Positions 49,383 through 58,075 are shown, counted from the stretch's first letter. The stretch: 64,000 nt of DNA from Microlunatus lacustris (GCA_039527025.1 BAAAJN010000005.1:124001-188000), one strand, 5' to 3'. Notes: generated by a model not told the origin, from the letters alone. Made by a program: numbers and translations.

Positions 49383-49561
49383 TCACTTCGCGAGATCGCG
49401 GCTCACCCCCGCCATACCTTGGACTCGCTCGTGATGGGTAGCTGAGTCGGGTCCTGCTGACCACCACGCTGACAGCCAATCGCCACGGTGGCCGGCGTCA
49501 CCCCCCACACGCACAGACTCGACTGAGCTTGGCAGATGCGCCGCCACCGGGCTGGACGGCG
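49383..49561. other. Non-coding end of the island
   Basis: About 180 bp with no credible reading frame, tRNA or repeat other than the att site that follows. Confidence 0.4.
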
Positions 49562-49604
49562 ATGGCCTGGAAGAGGTCAGGGGTTCGAATCCCTGAGCTC
49601 CACC
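49562..49604 (+). other. attR: partial duplicate of the 3' half of tRNA-Ala
   Basis: ATGGC then CTGGAAGAGGTC, and exact identity to the tRNA for 26 bp at 49568-49593, then GAGCTCCACC as a shortened acceptor end. The T-stem and acceptor no longer pair properly and the 5' half is missing, so this is an integration scar and not a tRNA gene. Confidence 0.85.
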
Positions 49605-49665
49605 GCCCCCACCAGTCCAGACGCCCGCACAGCGGAGAACTGGGCCTCCGTGCAGGACGTCACCA

Positions 49666-50421
49666 TCACCGGTTCGGGCCGTCCTCGAAGGCTCGGATGG
49701 TGCTGAGCCGGTCGGTGGTGCCGAGCTTGCGGTAGATGTGCTCGAGATGCTTGTGCACGGTGCGCTCGCTGATCGCCAGCCGCCGGCCGATGGCGGCAGC
49801 GGTCAGACCTCCCTGCAGCAGGCACACGACGTCGTGCTCCCGCGTGCTGAGCTGGCTGGCCGCAGCACGAGCGCGGTCCTGCCGCTGCTGCTGCTGCTGC
49901 CGGTGGCGGAGTCCGGCGAGCAGTGCGTACAGGGCGTCGCCGAGGGACTGCTCGCGCACGGTGAAGTCGCGCCCCGAGCGGGTGAGACCGAAGCCGTCCC
50001 CGGACGAGCCGGTGAACATCACCGGCACGGCCATCAACCACGGCGTCCCGAGTGGTTTGAGGACGTTCCCGAAGAGGGCGGTCCGACGCACCTCCCTGAG
50101 GGTCAGGAACTGGCTGAGTCGTAGCGTCTGGCAGTCGTCCGGGTGGGTGGCGTAGTGCCGCACCAGAGGATGGTCGTCGAGGATGCTGGGGTCGAGATCC
50201 AGCTGGCTGTCGACGGGCCACGGCACGACGTCCGCCGTCCACCCGGCGGCGGTCAGGGTGAGGACGTGGTGGGCGACCACCTCGGCGCCGACCAGCTGCG
50301 CGAGGGGTTGCAGCGCGGCGACGTTCCAGCTCACCTGATCGGTCGAGGTCGACTCCGTGATGGTGTGCGCTACGTCGCGCACGATCCGCATGTCAGCAGC
50401 AGCGAGCGCGTTCATGGGCAT
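49666..50421 (-). CDS. LuxR-family transcriptional regulator
   Basis: A 251-residue regulator with a C-terminal LuxR/FixJ HTH: LSTREHDVVCLLQGGLTAAAIGRRLAISERTVHKHLEHIYRKLGTTDRLSTI, about 190-242. The N-terminal ~180 residues form a GAF-like or autoinducer-type sensing region without a receiver aspartate pattern, and a Gln-rich stretch (HRQQQQQRQD) separates the two. The signal is unknown. The ATG at 50421 is followed by another in-frame ATG at 50415, which is equally possible. It lies just outside the island, transcribed toward attR. Confidence 0.88.
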   Translation of the reverse strand: MPMNALAAADMRIVRDVAHTITESTSTDQVSWNVAALQPLAQLVGAEVVAHHVLTLTAAGWTADVVPWPVDSQLDLDPSILDDHPLVRHYATHPDDCQTLRLSQFLTLREVRRTALFGNVLKPLGTPWLMAVPVMFTGSSGDGFGLTRSGRDFTVREQSLGDALYALLAGLRHRQQQQQRQDRARAAASQLSTREHDVVCLLQGGLTAAAIGRRLAISERTVHKHLEHIYRKLGTTDRLSTIRAFEDGPNR

Positions 50422-50649
50422 CCCGGCTGCCTGGCGGTCGCGCGGCTGCAGACCCGGGGGACAGGCAGAGCAGTCCTGAGGTTACTGGTCTCCGCCCTCT
50501 GCTGGCTACGGTGGGGAATGCCCGCTCGCGAGCCTGGGCAGGCCTGTGGGTGGTCGTCCGAAGGCCGACGGCGACCGCCGTCGGAGCGTTCCTTCGGCAC
50601 CCCTGTCGGCTACGCAGGTCTGCGTATGGCAGCCGGCCCAGCCTCGACC

Positions 50650-50655
50650 TAGCGT
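50650..50655 (+). promoter_or_regulatory. -10 box of the leaderless lipoprotein gene
   Basis: TAGCGT ends 6 nt before the GTG at 50662. Confidence 0.45.
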
Positions 50656-50661
50656 CAGTCC

Positions 50662-51477
50662 GTGGCCCCCTGCACCTCCGCACGAAGGCGTGCCGCGCTG
50701 GCCCTCGGTGTGGTGCTCCTGCTGACCGGCTGCATACTCGATGCGGACCCAGAGCCGACGCCGACGCCGACGCCAGGACCGACGACCGTTGGACCGACGA
50801 CGCCGACGCCTGGGCCCACGACGCCACAGCCTGATCCGACCACGCCGGGGCCTGACCCGACGACGCCGGAGCCGACGACGCCGCGACCTGATCCGACGAC
50901 GGCAGAGCCAGAGCCGACGCCGACGCCGACGCCCGGCGAAGGCCTGGTCGCGACCTTCCTCGGGCTCGGGCCTGCCTCGGTGGGCGACTCCCTCGAGGAC
51001 GTGACCGCAGCCCTCACGCCCTACGGACTGCAGTTCGGGGAGTCCGAGCTGCTCAACGAGAACACCGGCTGCGGCATCGCCGTCGACACCAGCAACAGCG
51101 TCGGCCTGGTGACGGTGCCGAACGAGGGCGTGCGGGTGTTCGTGGTGGGCAGCGCCGCGGTCCCGGTCGACAACGTGGACGGCGTCCGCGTCGGCGACCG
51201 CGAGGACGACGTCCGCGCGGCCTGGTACCAGCACACCGGTTCCGACGCCTACCAGAGCCCGGTCGGTGGCGAACGCCTCATCGTGCAGCTGCCCGAGCTG
51301 AGCGAGGACGCCGAGGGCCCGCTGAGCTGGGACGGCGGCCGCGCCGCCATGTTCGAGACCGACGAGGGCGGCACCATCAGCCGGTACCGGGTGGGTGACG
51401 CCCGGTACGCCAGCCACATCAACTGGTGCGACAGCCCGGAGGACGCGCCCCGCAAGGAGGGCCAGGACGACGGTTGA
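50662..51477 (+). CDS. Lipoprotein with a Pro/Thr-rich linker
   Basis: A 271-residue predicted lipoprotein. Basic start (SARRR), hydrophobic ALALGVVLLL and lipobox LLTGC with Cys24. Residues ~28-92 form a low-complexity linker of PTP, PDPTTP and PEPTTP repeats, probably extended through the cell wall. The C-terminal domain of about 175 residues has two cysteines (TGCGIAV and INWCDSP) and alternating strand-like stretches, including SVGDSLEDVTAALTPYGLQF, reminiscent of secreted actinobacterial domains of unknown function. GTG start fixed by the upstream -10 box. Single gene; next gene converges. Confidence 0.85.
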   Translation: MAPCTSARRRAALALGVVLLLTGCILDADPEPTPTPTPGPTTVGPTTPTPGPTTPQPDPTTPGPDPTTPEPTTPRPDPTTAEPEPTPTPTPGEGLVATFLGLGPASVGDSLEDVTAALTPYGLQFGESELLNENTGCGIAVDTSNSVGLVTVPNEGVRVFVVGSAAVPVDNVDGVRVGDREDDVRAAWYQHTGSDAYQSPVGGERLIVQLPELSEDAEGPLSWDGGRAAMFETDEGGTISRYRVGDARYASHINWCDSPEDAPRKEGQDDG

Positions 51478-51488
51478 CCCGCCTCGCG

Positions 51489-53345
51489 TCAGCCCTCCTG
51501 ACCCCTGCTCACCACGGCTCCCGCCAGGTCGAGCTCATCGGGAGGTGCCGGCCGGGCGTAGCGGTACCCCTGTCCGTAGACGGCGCCGAGGTCGCGCAGG
51601 GCGTCGGCCTGGCTCTCCCGCTCCACGCCTTCGACGACCACCCGGAGGCCGAGGTCGTGCCCCATGCCCAGCAGCGCGCGCAGGAAGAACCGCGTCTGCG
51701 GATTGGTGTCCACGTCGGAGCTGAAGCCGCGGTCGATCTTCATGACGTCGAGCGGGATCGAGCGCAGGTGCAGCAGCGAGGAGTAGCCGGTGCCGAAGTC
51801 GTCCAGGGCCAGCCGGAAGCCCCGGTCGTGCAGCTGCTCGGCGACGCGGCGGGCCGCGTCAGGGTCGGTGAACAGGGCGTCCTCGGTGATCTCGAGGGTG
51901 AGCTGGCGCGGGTGCAGCCCGGCGGCGACGACCTGGGCGGTGATCCGCTCGGCGAACTGCGGGTCGGTCAGCAGCTCGGGCGGCACGTTGACCGCCATCT
52001 GGAGCCGGTCGTGCCCCAGGGCCGCGCACCACCGGCGGAGCTGGGCGCAGGCCTGGTCGACCATCAGCATGGTGAGGGCCGACGACAGCCGGCTGCGCGC
52101 GGCCAGCGGGATGAACACCTCCGGGCTGACCGGGCGCCCCTGGTGGGTCCAGCGCGCCAGGCACTCCACGCCGATCACGGCTCCGGTGGCGAGCGCGACG
52201 ACCGGCTGGTAGACGGCCCGGATCTGGCGGTTCTCGACGGCCTCCCGGAGCGGGTCGCGCAGCTGCAGGTCGCTGGTCTCGGGGAGCCGCATCGCCGGGT
52301 GGTAGGCGACGGCCCGGGACTTGCCCGCCCGCTTGGCGCTGTACAGGGCGAGGTCCGCGCGGGCGAGCAGGACCTCGGCGTCGGGCGGGTCCGTCCCGGG
52401 CTCGACGGAGACGACGCCCACGCTGACCCCGACCTCGACGCGCCGACCCGCGACCACGAAGGGCTCGGCCAGCGCCGCCTGGATGCGCCCGGCGGCCTGG
52501 TCGGCCGCCGCGGCGGCCCCGTGGTCACCGGTGTGCTCGAGGAGGACGGCGAACTCGTCGCCCCCCATCCGGGCGAGCGCGTCGCCGGAACGGACGGCTC
52601 CTCGCAGGCGGCGGGCCAGCTGGGTCAGCAGCTCGTCGCCGCCGGCGTGGCCGAAGCTGTCGTTGACGGCCTTGAAGTCGTCGACGTCCAGCGTCAGCAC
52701 CACCAGCGGCGGCCGGCTGAGCGCCTGCAGGGCGAGGGCCTGGTCCAGCCGGTCGTTGAACAGGGCCCGGTTCGGCAGACCGGTGAGCCCGTCGTGGAAG
52801 GCCCGCCAGCGCAGGGTCGCCTCGCGCTCCTCGGCCTCGGCCTGCAGCTGTTCGCGGGTGAGGATCTGCCCCAGCAACGTCGCGAGCAGCTGCAGCAGCG
52901 GGGCGTGCTGCTCGAGCACGCCCTCCGCCTGGACGTCGGGGTCGGTCGCGCACAACGTGCCGAAGTAGGTGCCCTGCCCGGACCGGATCGGCACGCCGAC
53001 GTACGCGCCGATGTCCACGCCGCCACCCGCCGCGCTGATGGCGGCGTACTGCGGCACGGCCATCGCGTCGGCCGCGATCTGCGGTGACACCCCGGCCAGC
53101 ACGTACTGGCAGAACGACTCGGACCAGGCGGAGAAGTCGCCGGCTGCGCGTCGACCGGTCTGGTCCCGCAGGTGCAGGTAGACCTGCCGGTCACCCTCGA
53201 CGTCGTGGGCGCTGACGGCCCAGAAGCGCATCGGGATCAGGGCGCGCAGGTAGTCCAGCACCTGCTCCGAGGCCTCGTCGAACGACATCAACGGCACCAT
53301 CGACAGCTCCGCCGGAGGTGGTCCGGCGGTCAGCTCTGCGGTCAT
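51489..53345 (-). CDS. GAF-GGDEF-EAL cyclic-di-GMP turnover protein
   Basis: A 618-residue signalling protein. The N-terminal ~170 residues are a GAF-type sensor (FGTLCATDPDVQ is typical). The diguanylate cyclase domain has an intact GGDEF at 261-265 after LTLDVDDFKAVNDSFGHAGGD. The EAL domain has the metal Glu394 in ECLAR (Cys in place of Ala), NVPPELL, LEITEDAL, LDDFGTGYSSL, MKIDRGF and VVEGVERESQ, so both domains keep the residues needed for activity. Which direction dominates cannot be told. ATG at 53345 is preferred over an upstream in-frame start at 53384. Cytoplasmic, no transmembrane helix. Confidence 0.93.
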   Translation of the reverse strand: MTAELTAGPPPAELSMVPLMSFDEASEQVLDYLRALIPMRFWAVSAHDVEGDRQVYLHLRDQTGRRAAGDFSAWSESFCQYVLAGVSPQIAADAMAVPQYAAISAAGGGVDIGAYVGVPIRSGQGTYFGTLCATDPDVQAEGVLEQHAPLLQLLATLLGQILTREQLQAEAEEREATLRWRAFHDGLTGLPNRALFNDRLDQALALQALSRPPLVVLTLDVDDFKAVNDSFGHAGGDELLTQLARRLRGAVRSGDALARMGGDEFAVLLEHTGDHGAAAAADQAAGRIQAALAEPFVVAGRRVEVGVSVGVVSVEPGTDPPDAEVLLARADLALYSAKRAGKSRAVAYHPAMRLPETSDLQLRDPLREAVENRQIRAVYQPVVALATGAVIGVECLARWTHQGRPVSPEVFIPLAARSRLSSALTMLMVDQACAQLRRWCAALGHDRLQMAVNVPPELLTDPQFAERITAQVVAAGLHPRQLTLEITEDALFTDPDAARRVAEQLHDRGFRLALDDFGTGYSSLLHLRSIPLDVMKIDRGFSSDVDTNPQTRFFLRALLGMGHDLGLRVVVEGVERESQADALRDLGAVYGQGYRYARPAPPDELDLAGAVVSRGQEG

Positions 53346-53438
53346 GGGCTCCGTCCATCGAGCGTCCCGGACGGTGGGTCGCACGCCGAGGCACCCGACC
53401 GCTCAGCGAGCTGTCACCCCCGGAGGTCCCGTCGGCCG

Positions 53439-53444
53439 ATGATA
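53439..53444 (-). promoter_or_regulatory. Candidate -10 box of the GGDEF-EAL gene
   Basis: TATCAT on the minus strand, about 94 nt upstream of the ATG. It is the best hexamer in this gap and implies a leader near 85 nt. No c-di-GMP riboswitch pattern was recognised in it. Confidence 0.35.
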
Positions 53445-53542
53445 GCCCCGACCACCTTCCTCGGCGTCGAGGAGTAGGTCCCGCTGGTCAGGAGCGGGAT
53501 CTGACCGGCGGAGGCTACTTCTGGCCCGGGCCGGCCGGGGCC

Positions 53543-53731
53543 CTACTGGGCGTCGTCGGTCGAGGTGAGGCCACCGGTGTCGGGGTGGTCACCGACGTGG
53601 TCGCGCTCCGCGCGGAGCGAGTCCTCGGTCGTCTCGGTCGCCGGCGTGCCGAGGCGGGGCACGGGCACCTCATCGGAGCCGGTCACCGGGGACTGGCCGG
53701 GGTCGGGGAGGTCGGCAGCAGGAGTGGGCAT
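53543..53731 (-). CDS. Small acidic hypothetical protein
   Basis: A 62-residue hydrophilic frame rich in Pro, Thr, Asp and Glu (TETTEDSLRAERDHVGDHPDTGG), starting with ATG at 53731. No domain, signal or helix is seen. It fills part of a 494-bp gap between the GGDEF-EAL and PhoD genes that otherwise holds only an inverted repeat (GGTCAG/CTGACC near 53486-53506). Coding is plausible by composition only. Confidence 0.4.
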   Translation of the reverse strand: MPTPAADLPDPGQSPVTGSDEVPVPRLGTPATETTEDSLRAERDHVGDHPDTGGLTSTDDAQ

Positions 53732-53839
53732 GACGCTGTTCTACCCGAGCCGGGGGAGGACCTACCGGTTCCCGGGGCGGGGTCGCGCAACGATCACCAG
53801 GTTGTCGGCCGCCGTTCACCCGCGCCGGCCGTCGTGACC

Positions 53840-55645
53840 TCAGCGGCGGCGGTGCCGTTCGGCAGGGCGGTCGGAGCGTTCGCCGACGGGTCCGGCCGCC
53901 GCGCTGACCCGACGGCTGCCGGCGGTGGTCTGCCAGCTGCGGGCGTGCACCGGCTCGACGGTCGGGTCGATGCGGGGGTCCGGCCGCTCATCGGTGGGCT
54001 CGGGGGTGAGGTGGTAGTCGGCCTGGACCCGCTCCGGGGTGACGTCGATGAGGGTGTAGCCGTGGCCGATCCCGTCGAGGTAGCGCACCCACGGGTTCGC
54101 CGTGCTGACGGCCGCGGTCAGCCCCCGGGTGGTCGACACGGCCGCGCCGGCGGTACCCGGCCGGGCCGCCCGGACCAGCTCGTAGAAGCCGTCGCTGGTC
54201 ACCGACGGACAGACGAACTCGACCCCGGCCGAGGTGTAGCCCGCCGCCCCAGGGCTGGCCGGGATGTCCATCGCCCAGGAGGAGTGGATGTCCCCGGTGA
54301 GCACGACGGCGTCGCCGTTGCGGCGGGGCTGGCCGGCGAGGTGGTCGATCAGCCGCTGCTGGTCGGCCTGGTAGCCGTCCCACTGGTCAGAGTTGAGCAG
54401 GCTGGTCCCGGCGGGGGCACCGAGCACCGGACCGGGGAACCGGACCGGGCTGAGGATCACCTGGTTCGCGACCAGGTGCCACTGGCGGCGCCGGTCGGCG
54501 GTCCCGTTCTCCAGCCAGGCCAGCTGCTCGGGCTCCAGCAGGTGGCGGTCGGGGTCGGCCAGCTCGGCGTCGGTGGTGGGGTTGCCGGTGGGGATGAAGC
54601 CGCCGCCCCCGCTGCTGTAGGGGGCGAGGTCGACCTGGGCGCTGCGGTTCTGCCGGGACTCCAGCACCGACAGGTCGGCCAGCGAGCCGTAGGTGAACCG
54701 TCGGAAGAACCGGGTGCCGCGGTGCGGGACGCGCCGCTGCTCGGGCAGCCGGAACGGCATCCACTCCAGGTAGGCCTGGAACGCCTGCCGGCGGCGCTCC
54801 AGGAACGCCCCTTCCTGGCCGGGCGTGTGGTTCTCCGCCCCCCGCGCCCAGGCGTTGTTGGTCACCTCGTGGTCGTCGAAGATGGTGATCCACGGGTGCC
54901 GACGGTGGGCGCGCCGCAGGTCCGGGTCGGCCTTGTGCAGGGCGTGCCGAAGCCGGTAGCCCCGCAGGTCGACGGTCTCGGTGGCCGGCACCGCGTCGCG
55001 GTCCCCGATCAGCGCGGCTGGTCCGTAGCGGTCCTCGCCGTTGCCGTACTCGTAGATGTAGTCCCCGACGTGCAGGATGAAGTCGAGGTCGTCGCGGAAC
55101 GCCAGGGCCCGGTAGGCGCCGAAGTAGCCGCCGGTGTAGTTGCTGCACGACACCAGCCCGAAGCGCAGGGCGTGGGTCTCGCGACGCTCGTCCGGGGCGG
55201 TCTGCGTCCGACCCACCGGGCTCACCTCGCCACGGGCGCGGAACCGGTAGAAGTAGCGGGTGTAGGGGCGCAGGCCCTGCACGTCGACCTTCACCGTGTG
55301 GTCCGACGTCGGGCTGGTCAGCACCGTGCCGCGGTTGACCAGGTGGTGGAAGTCGCGGTCACGGGCCACCTCCCAGCGGACCCGGAGGGGGAGGCCCCGG
55401 CCGCTGCCGGGGGTGGCCGCCGGGTCTCCCCGCCGGGCCGGGGGAGGGGTGGCCCGGGTCCAGATGACCACCGCGTCCCCGGTCGGGTCACCACTGGCCA
55501 CCCCGTAGCCGAAGATCCCTGCCCGGGCCGGCGCGGCGGCTGCCTCCAGGTCGAACGGGCGCACACCAGCGGCGGCCGCCGCCGCAGCCCCCAGCGCGGC
55601 CCCCCTGAGGACCGAACGACGGCTCGTCGTGCTGGGGATCGTCAC
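53840..55645 (-). CDS. phoD: Alkaline phosphatase D (PhoD family), Tat-exported
   Basis: A 601-residue secreted phosphodiesterase/phosphatase that releases phosphate from organic esters outside the cell. The N-terminus has a twin-arginine signal: SRRSVLRG at 8-15, then a hydrophobic Ala-rich stretch ending near residue 40. The PhoD N-terminal domain precedes the metallophosphatase core with FGLVSCSNYTGGYF, LHVGDYIYEYG, FDDHEVTNN and LTGDIHSSWAM, all metal-binding positions of the Fe/Ca enzyme. GTG start at 55645. A short palindrome containing GTTCACC-like sequence lies 13 bp upstream, and Pho-regulon control is likely for the family. The last ~30 residues (PVGERSDRPAERHRRR) are disordered. 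Confidence 0.93.
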   Translation of the reverse strand: MTIPSTTSRRSVLRGAALGAAAAAAAGVRPFDLEAAAAPARAGIFGYGVASGDPTGDAVVIWTRATPPPARRGDPAATPGSGRGLPLRVRWEVARDRDFHHLVNRGTVLTSPTSDHTVKVDVQGLRPYTRYFYRFRARGEVSPVGRTQTAPDERRETHALRFGLVSCSNYTGGYFGAYRALAFRDDLDFILHVGDYIYEYGNGEDRYGPAALIGDRDAVPATETVDLRGYRLRHALHKADPDLRRAHRRHPWITIFDDHEVTNNAWARGAENHTPGQEGAFLERRRQAFQAYLEWMPFRLPEQRRVPHRGTRFFRRFTYGSLADLSVLESRQNRSAQVDLAPYSSGGGGFIPTGNPTTDAELADPDRHLLEPEQLAWLENGTADRRRQWHLVANQVILSPVRFPGPVLGAPAGTSLLNSDQWDGYQADQQRLIDHLAGQPRRNGDAVVLTGDIHSSWAMDIPASPGAAGYTSAGVEFVCPSVTSDGFYELVRAARPGTAGAAVSTTRGLTAAVSTANPWVRYLDGIGHGYTLIDVTPERVQADYHLTPEPTDERPDPRIDPTVEPVHARSWQTTAGSRRVSAAAGPVGERSDRPAERHRRR

Positions 55646-55657
55646 ACCAGCCAACCT

Positions 55658-55671
55658 CACCTGAGCAGGTG
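55658..55671. promoter_or_regulatory. Palindrome upstream of phoD
   Basis: Perfect CACCTG-AG-CAGGTG. On the minus strand it reads GTTCACCTGCTCAGGTGAGG, so it includes one GTTCACC half of a Pho box; a second direct copy 11 bp away is not clear. Either a PhoP half-site or another operator. Confidence 0.35.
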
Positions 55672-55777
55672 AACGCACAGCGCCGACCAGCGGAACGGTG
55701 AGAAATCCTCTCCGTAACGGTGGACGGCCGGGCCCAGCCCAGCCCGCCACCGCGTATGCACAGGGGCGGCGGTCACC

Positions 55778-55783
55778 TACCCT
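55778..55783 (+). promoter_or_regulatory. Candidate -10 box of the PAS-GGDEF gene
   Basis: TACCCT, 52 nt upstream of the ATG at 55836, divergent from phoD. Confidence 0.3.
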
Positions 55784-55835
55784 GGAGGAGAACGTGCTGC
55801 TGGCGGTCTCGGGCGAGTCGTGGTGAGGACGCAAC

Positions 55836-56795
55836 ATGCCTGTGAGGTCTGGTCGGCTCTTCCGACGTGGGCGCGTTCTCCGGCGCCGACTCGCCCGCGT
55901 CGCGCGGACCGGGCGCTCTGGTGATGGCTGGCTGACCTCGGGTGTGCTGGAGAGCACGACGGCCCTGGTCTGCGTCGTGGACCTCCAGGGTCAGGTGCTG
56001 CTGGTGAACCCCGCCGTGCTCGCGCTGACCGGTTACGCCGAGCGCGAGGTGGTCGGCCGGCCGATCTTCGAGACGTTCGTCATCCCCGAGGACCTCGTGC
56101 CGGCGCGAGCGGCGCTGCACCAGGCGGCGACCGCCGGGACGTCGGCTCCGGTCGAGGCCGACTGGCGGGACCGCCACGGCGGTCGGCACCGCGTCCACCT
56201 GCACAGCAGCGTCCTGCGCGGCCCCGGTGGCCGCGCCCGGGCCGTGGCCTACGTGGGGACGGATGTCACCGAGCAGCGTGCCCTGCAGGCCGAGCTGCGC
56301 GAGCGCGCCGAGACCGACGCCCTCACCGGGCTCCGCAACCGGGCCGCCCTGCTGACCGCCCTGCAGAACGCGCTCGCCCCGGGCGCCGCCGGCAGCGGTG
56401 AGCGGGTCGGTCTGCTGTTCTGCGACCTCGACGGCTTCAAGCGGGTCAACGACCGGCACGGCCACCTGGTGGGCGACGCCCTGCTCGTCGAGGTCGGCCG
56501 GCGGCTGCTCACCCTCACCCGGCCCCCGCAGGTCGTCAGCAGGCTCGGCGGTGACGAGTTCCTCATCCTCACCCCGGCGGCGACCCCGACCGCGATCGCG
56601 ATCCTCAGCCGGGCCATCGAGCACGACCTGCGACGCCCCTTCGTCACCCGGCACGGGGAGATCACCATCAGCGTCAGCGTGGGCTCCGCTCTCGGAGCGG
56701 TGGGCGACGACCCGGCCCAGCTCATCGAGCAGGCCGACCGGCACATGTACGGGGTCAAGACCACCCCCCGCGCGAGCGACCGCCGCGCGCTCTGA
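55836..56795 (+). CDS. PAS-GGDEF diguanylate cyclase
   Basis: A 319-residue signalling protein. A basic N-terminal tail (RLFRRGRVLRRRLARVARTGR) is followed by a PAS domain at about 38-145 (VCVVDLQGQVLLVNPAVLALTGYAEREVVGRPIFETFV) with its C-terminal linker TDVTEQRALQAELRERAETD. The GGDEF domain follows, with LFCDLDGFKRVNDRHGHLVGDALL and an intact GGDEF at 238-242, so it should make c-di-GMP in response to a PAS-sensed signal. No RxxD inhibition site is obvious. It is the second c-di-GMP gene within 2.5 kb. Confidence 0.92.
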   Translation: MPVRSGRLFRRGRVLRRRLARVARTGRSGDGWLTSGVLESTTALVCVVDLQGQVLLVNPAVLALTGYAEREVVGRPIFETFVIPEDLVPARAALHQAATAGTSAPVEADWRDRHGGRHRVHLHSSVLRGPGGRARAVAYVGTDVTEQRALQAELRERAETDALTGLRNRAALLTALQNALAPGAAGSGERVGLLFCDLDGFKRVNDRHGHLVGDALLVEVGRRLLTLTRPPQVVSRLGGDEFLILTPAATPTAIAILSRAIEHDLRRPFVTRHGEITISVSVGSALGAVGDDPAQLIEQADRHMYGVKTTPRASDRRAL

Positions 56796-56805
56796 CCCCG
56801 TCGAC

Positions 56806-58068
56806 CTACCGGGTGCCCGCCGGGGGGCCGGTGGCAGCGCGAGCGGCGCGGTGCCCGACCACGGCCTGCAGCAGGAGCCCGACGGCGGCCACCCCGCAGA
56901 GCACGGCGGGGACGACGAACACGCCCGGCACCCCGAACCAGCCCACCCCCAGCCCGCCGGCGATCCCACCGATCGCGCCCGAGAACCGGATCGCGGAGAA
57001 GTAGAGCGACGAGGCCATCCCGATCCCGCTCGGGTACAGGTCCTGCGCCACGGTGATGCCGATGCCGCCCAGGGTGGCCCACATCGCCGCGTTGAGCACC
57101 GTCGCCGCGATCAGCACCAGCTCGCTGCCCGCCACCAGGAACCCCAGGTTCGCCCCGACCCCGAGGAGCACGTTGCCCACCACCAGCCGCTGCGCGCCGA
57201 AGCGGTCGGCCAGCACCCCCATCACGGGGATGAACACGAGCATGCCGAGCGACTGGACCGAGATCACCACGCCGCGCAGCCAGTCCGGCGTCCCCAGCTG
57301 GAGCTCCATGTAGATCGGCAGGTAGGCGAACTTGATCGTGTCCCCGCTCATCGCCAGCACGCCCAGGCCGAGGAACGTCAGCAGGGGCACCAGGCTCGGG
57401 GCACGCACCGGCTCCTCGTCGGCGCGGTGTTCTGGTACCGGGACCGGTTCGGGGACGGCGCGCAGGACCGTCTGCCGGATCACCGGCACCGCCTGCAGCA
57501 GGGTGCAGACGCCCGCCGCGACCAGCGTCAGCCGGAGCCCCACCAGACCGCCGAGCACGCTGCCGAGCAGCGGTCCAGTGAGGAAGCCGACGCTGAACCC
57601 GAGCCGGACGGTGGACATCACCCGGTTGTCGGCGCCGGAGGGCGCGTGCGTCAGCTGGTCGCGCACCGCGGCGAAGATCAGCGAGCTCGTCGCCCCGGCG
57701 AACCCGAGCACGACGAGGTTGATCGCGAACGCCATCCACACCTGCGTGGAGAAGGCCATCGCCAGCCAGCCGACCAGGCCGACCACGGCGCCCACCCGGA
57801 ACAGGGACAGCCGGTCCCGCATCCGGTCCGACCACTTCCCGACCACGAAGCCGAGCACGGGTGCGGCCAGGTTGGTGAGGAAGAACAACCCGGCCACCGG
57901 CAACGAGGCGCCCAGGTCCTGCACCAGGAACAGCGAGAGCTGGGGCATCGCGATCGAGATGCCCAGCCCCCCGAGGAACAGGCTCACCATCGCCCGTCGG
58001 TACACCGGCGACCCGAGCGTCAGGCTGAGCGTCGACTCGGGCCTCGTCAGCACCGCAGACCCAGGCAT
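56806..58068 (-). CDS. MFS transporter, SET family sugar-efflux-like
   Basis: A 420-residue membrane protein with twelve helices in two halves joined by a loop around residue 205 (EPVPVPEHRADEEPVRAPS). Segments such as RRAMVSLFLGGLGISIAMPQLSLFLVQDLG and LAAPVLGFVVGKWSDRMRDRLSLFRVGAVVG recall SetA/SetB sugar efflux transporters, which export sugars or sugar phosphates analogues. ATG at 58068 is chosen because a -10 box lies exactly 7 nt upstream; an in-frame GTG at 58077 would overlap that box. It is followed by the convergent PAS-GGDEF gene and sits next to a carbohydrate kinase gene. Confidence 0.88.
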   Translation of the reverse strand: MPGSAVLTRPESTLSLTLGSPVYRRAMVSLFLGGLGISIAMPQLSLFLVQDLGASLPVAGLFFLTNLAAPVLGFVVGKWSDRMRDRLSLFRVGAVVGLVGWLAMAFSTQVWMAFAINLVVLGFAGATSSLIFAAVRDQLTHAPSGADNRVMSTVRLGFSVGFLTGPLLGSVLGGLVGLRLTLVAAGVCTLLQAVPVIRQTVLRAVPEPVPVPEHRADEEPVRAPSLVPLLTFLGLGVLAMSGDTIKFAYLPIYMELQLGTPDWLRGVVISVQSLGMLVFIPVMGVLADRFGAQRLVVGNVLLGVGANLGFLVAGSELVLIAATVLNAAMWATLGGIGITVAQDLYPSGIGMASSLYFSAIRFSGAIGGIAGGLGVGWFGVPGVFVVPAVLCGVAAVGLLLQAVVGHRAARAATGPPAGTR

Positions 58069-58075
58069 CGGGGCC

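Larger units (their letters stand above)
45259..49604. mobile_element. Decayed genomic island integrated at tRNA-Ala, about 4.3 kb
   Basis: The region between the tRNA-Ala gene and a partial copy of its 3' half. It holds, in order, a broken tyrosine integrase read toward the tRNA, an MFS exporter, an XRE-family regulator, a cupin, and an AT-richer stretch with a broken frame. Integrase next to attL, direct repeats at both ends and different base composition in part of it agree with site-specific integration. Loss of the integrase means it is probably fixed in place. Confidence 0.8.

Noticed and set aside
49089..49445. Plus-strand 118-residue frame in the island
   Set aside because: Mixed composition without domain, promoter or ribosome binding site, and the opposite strand reads more like protein.
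49562..49604. A second tRNA-Ala gene
   Set aside because: Only the 3' half is present, the acceptor end is shortened and the stems do not close, so it is an attachment-site scar.
50750..50935. Tandem-repeat locus of regulatory interest
   Set aside because: The GACGCC/CCGACG repeats are the codons of the Pro/Thr linker in the lipoprotein.
53345..53542. A c-di-GMP riboswitch upstream of the GGDEF-EAL gene
   Set aside because: No conserved GEMM-type tetraloop/receptor pattern could be recognised in the leader.
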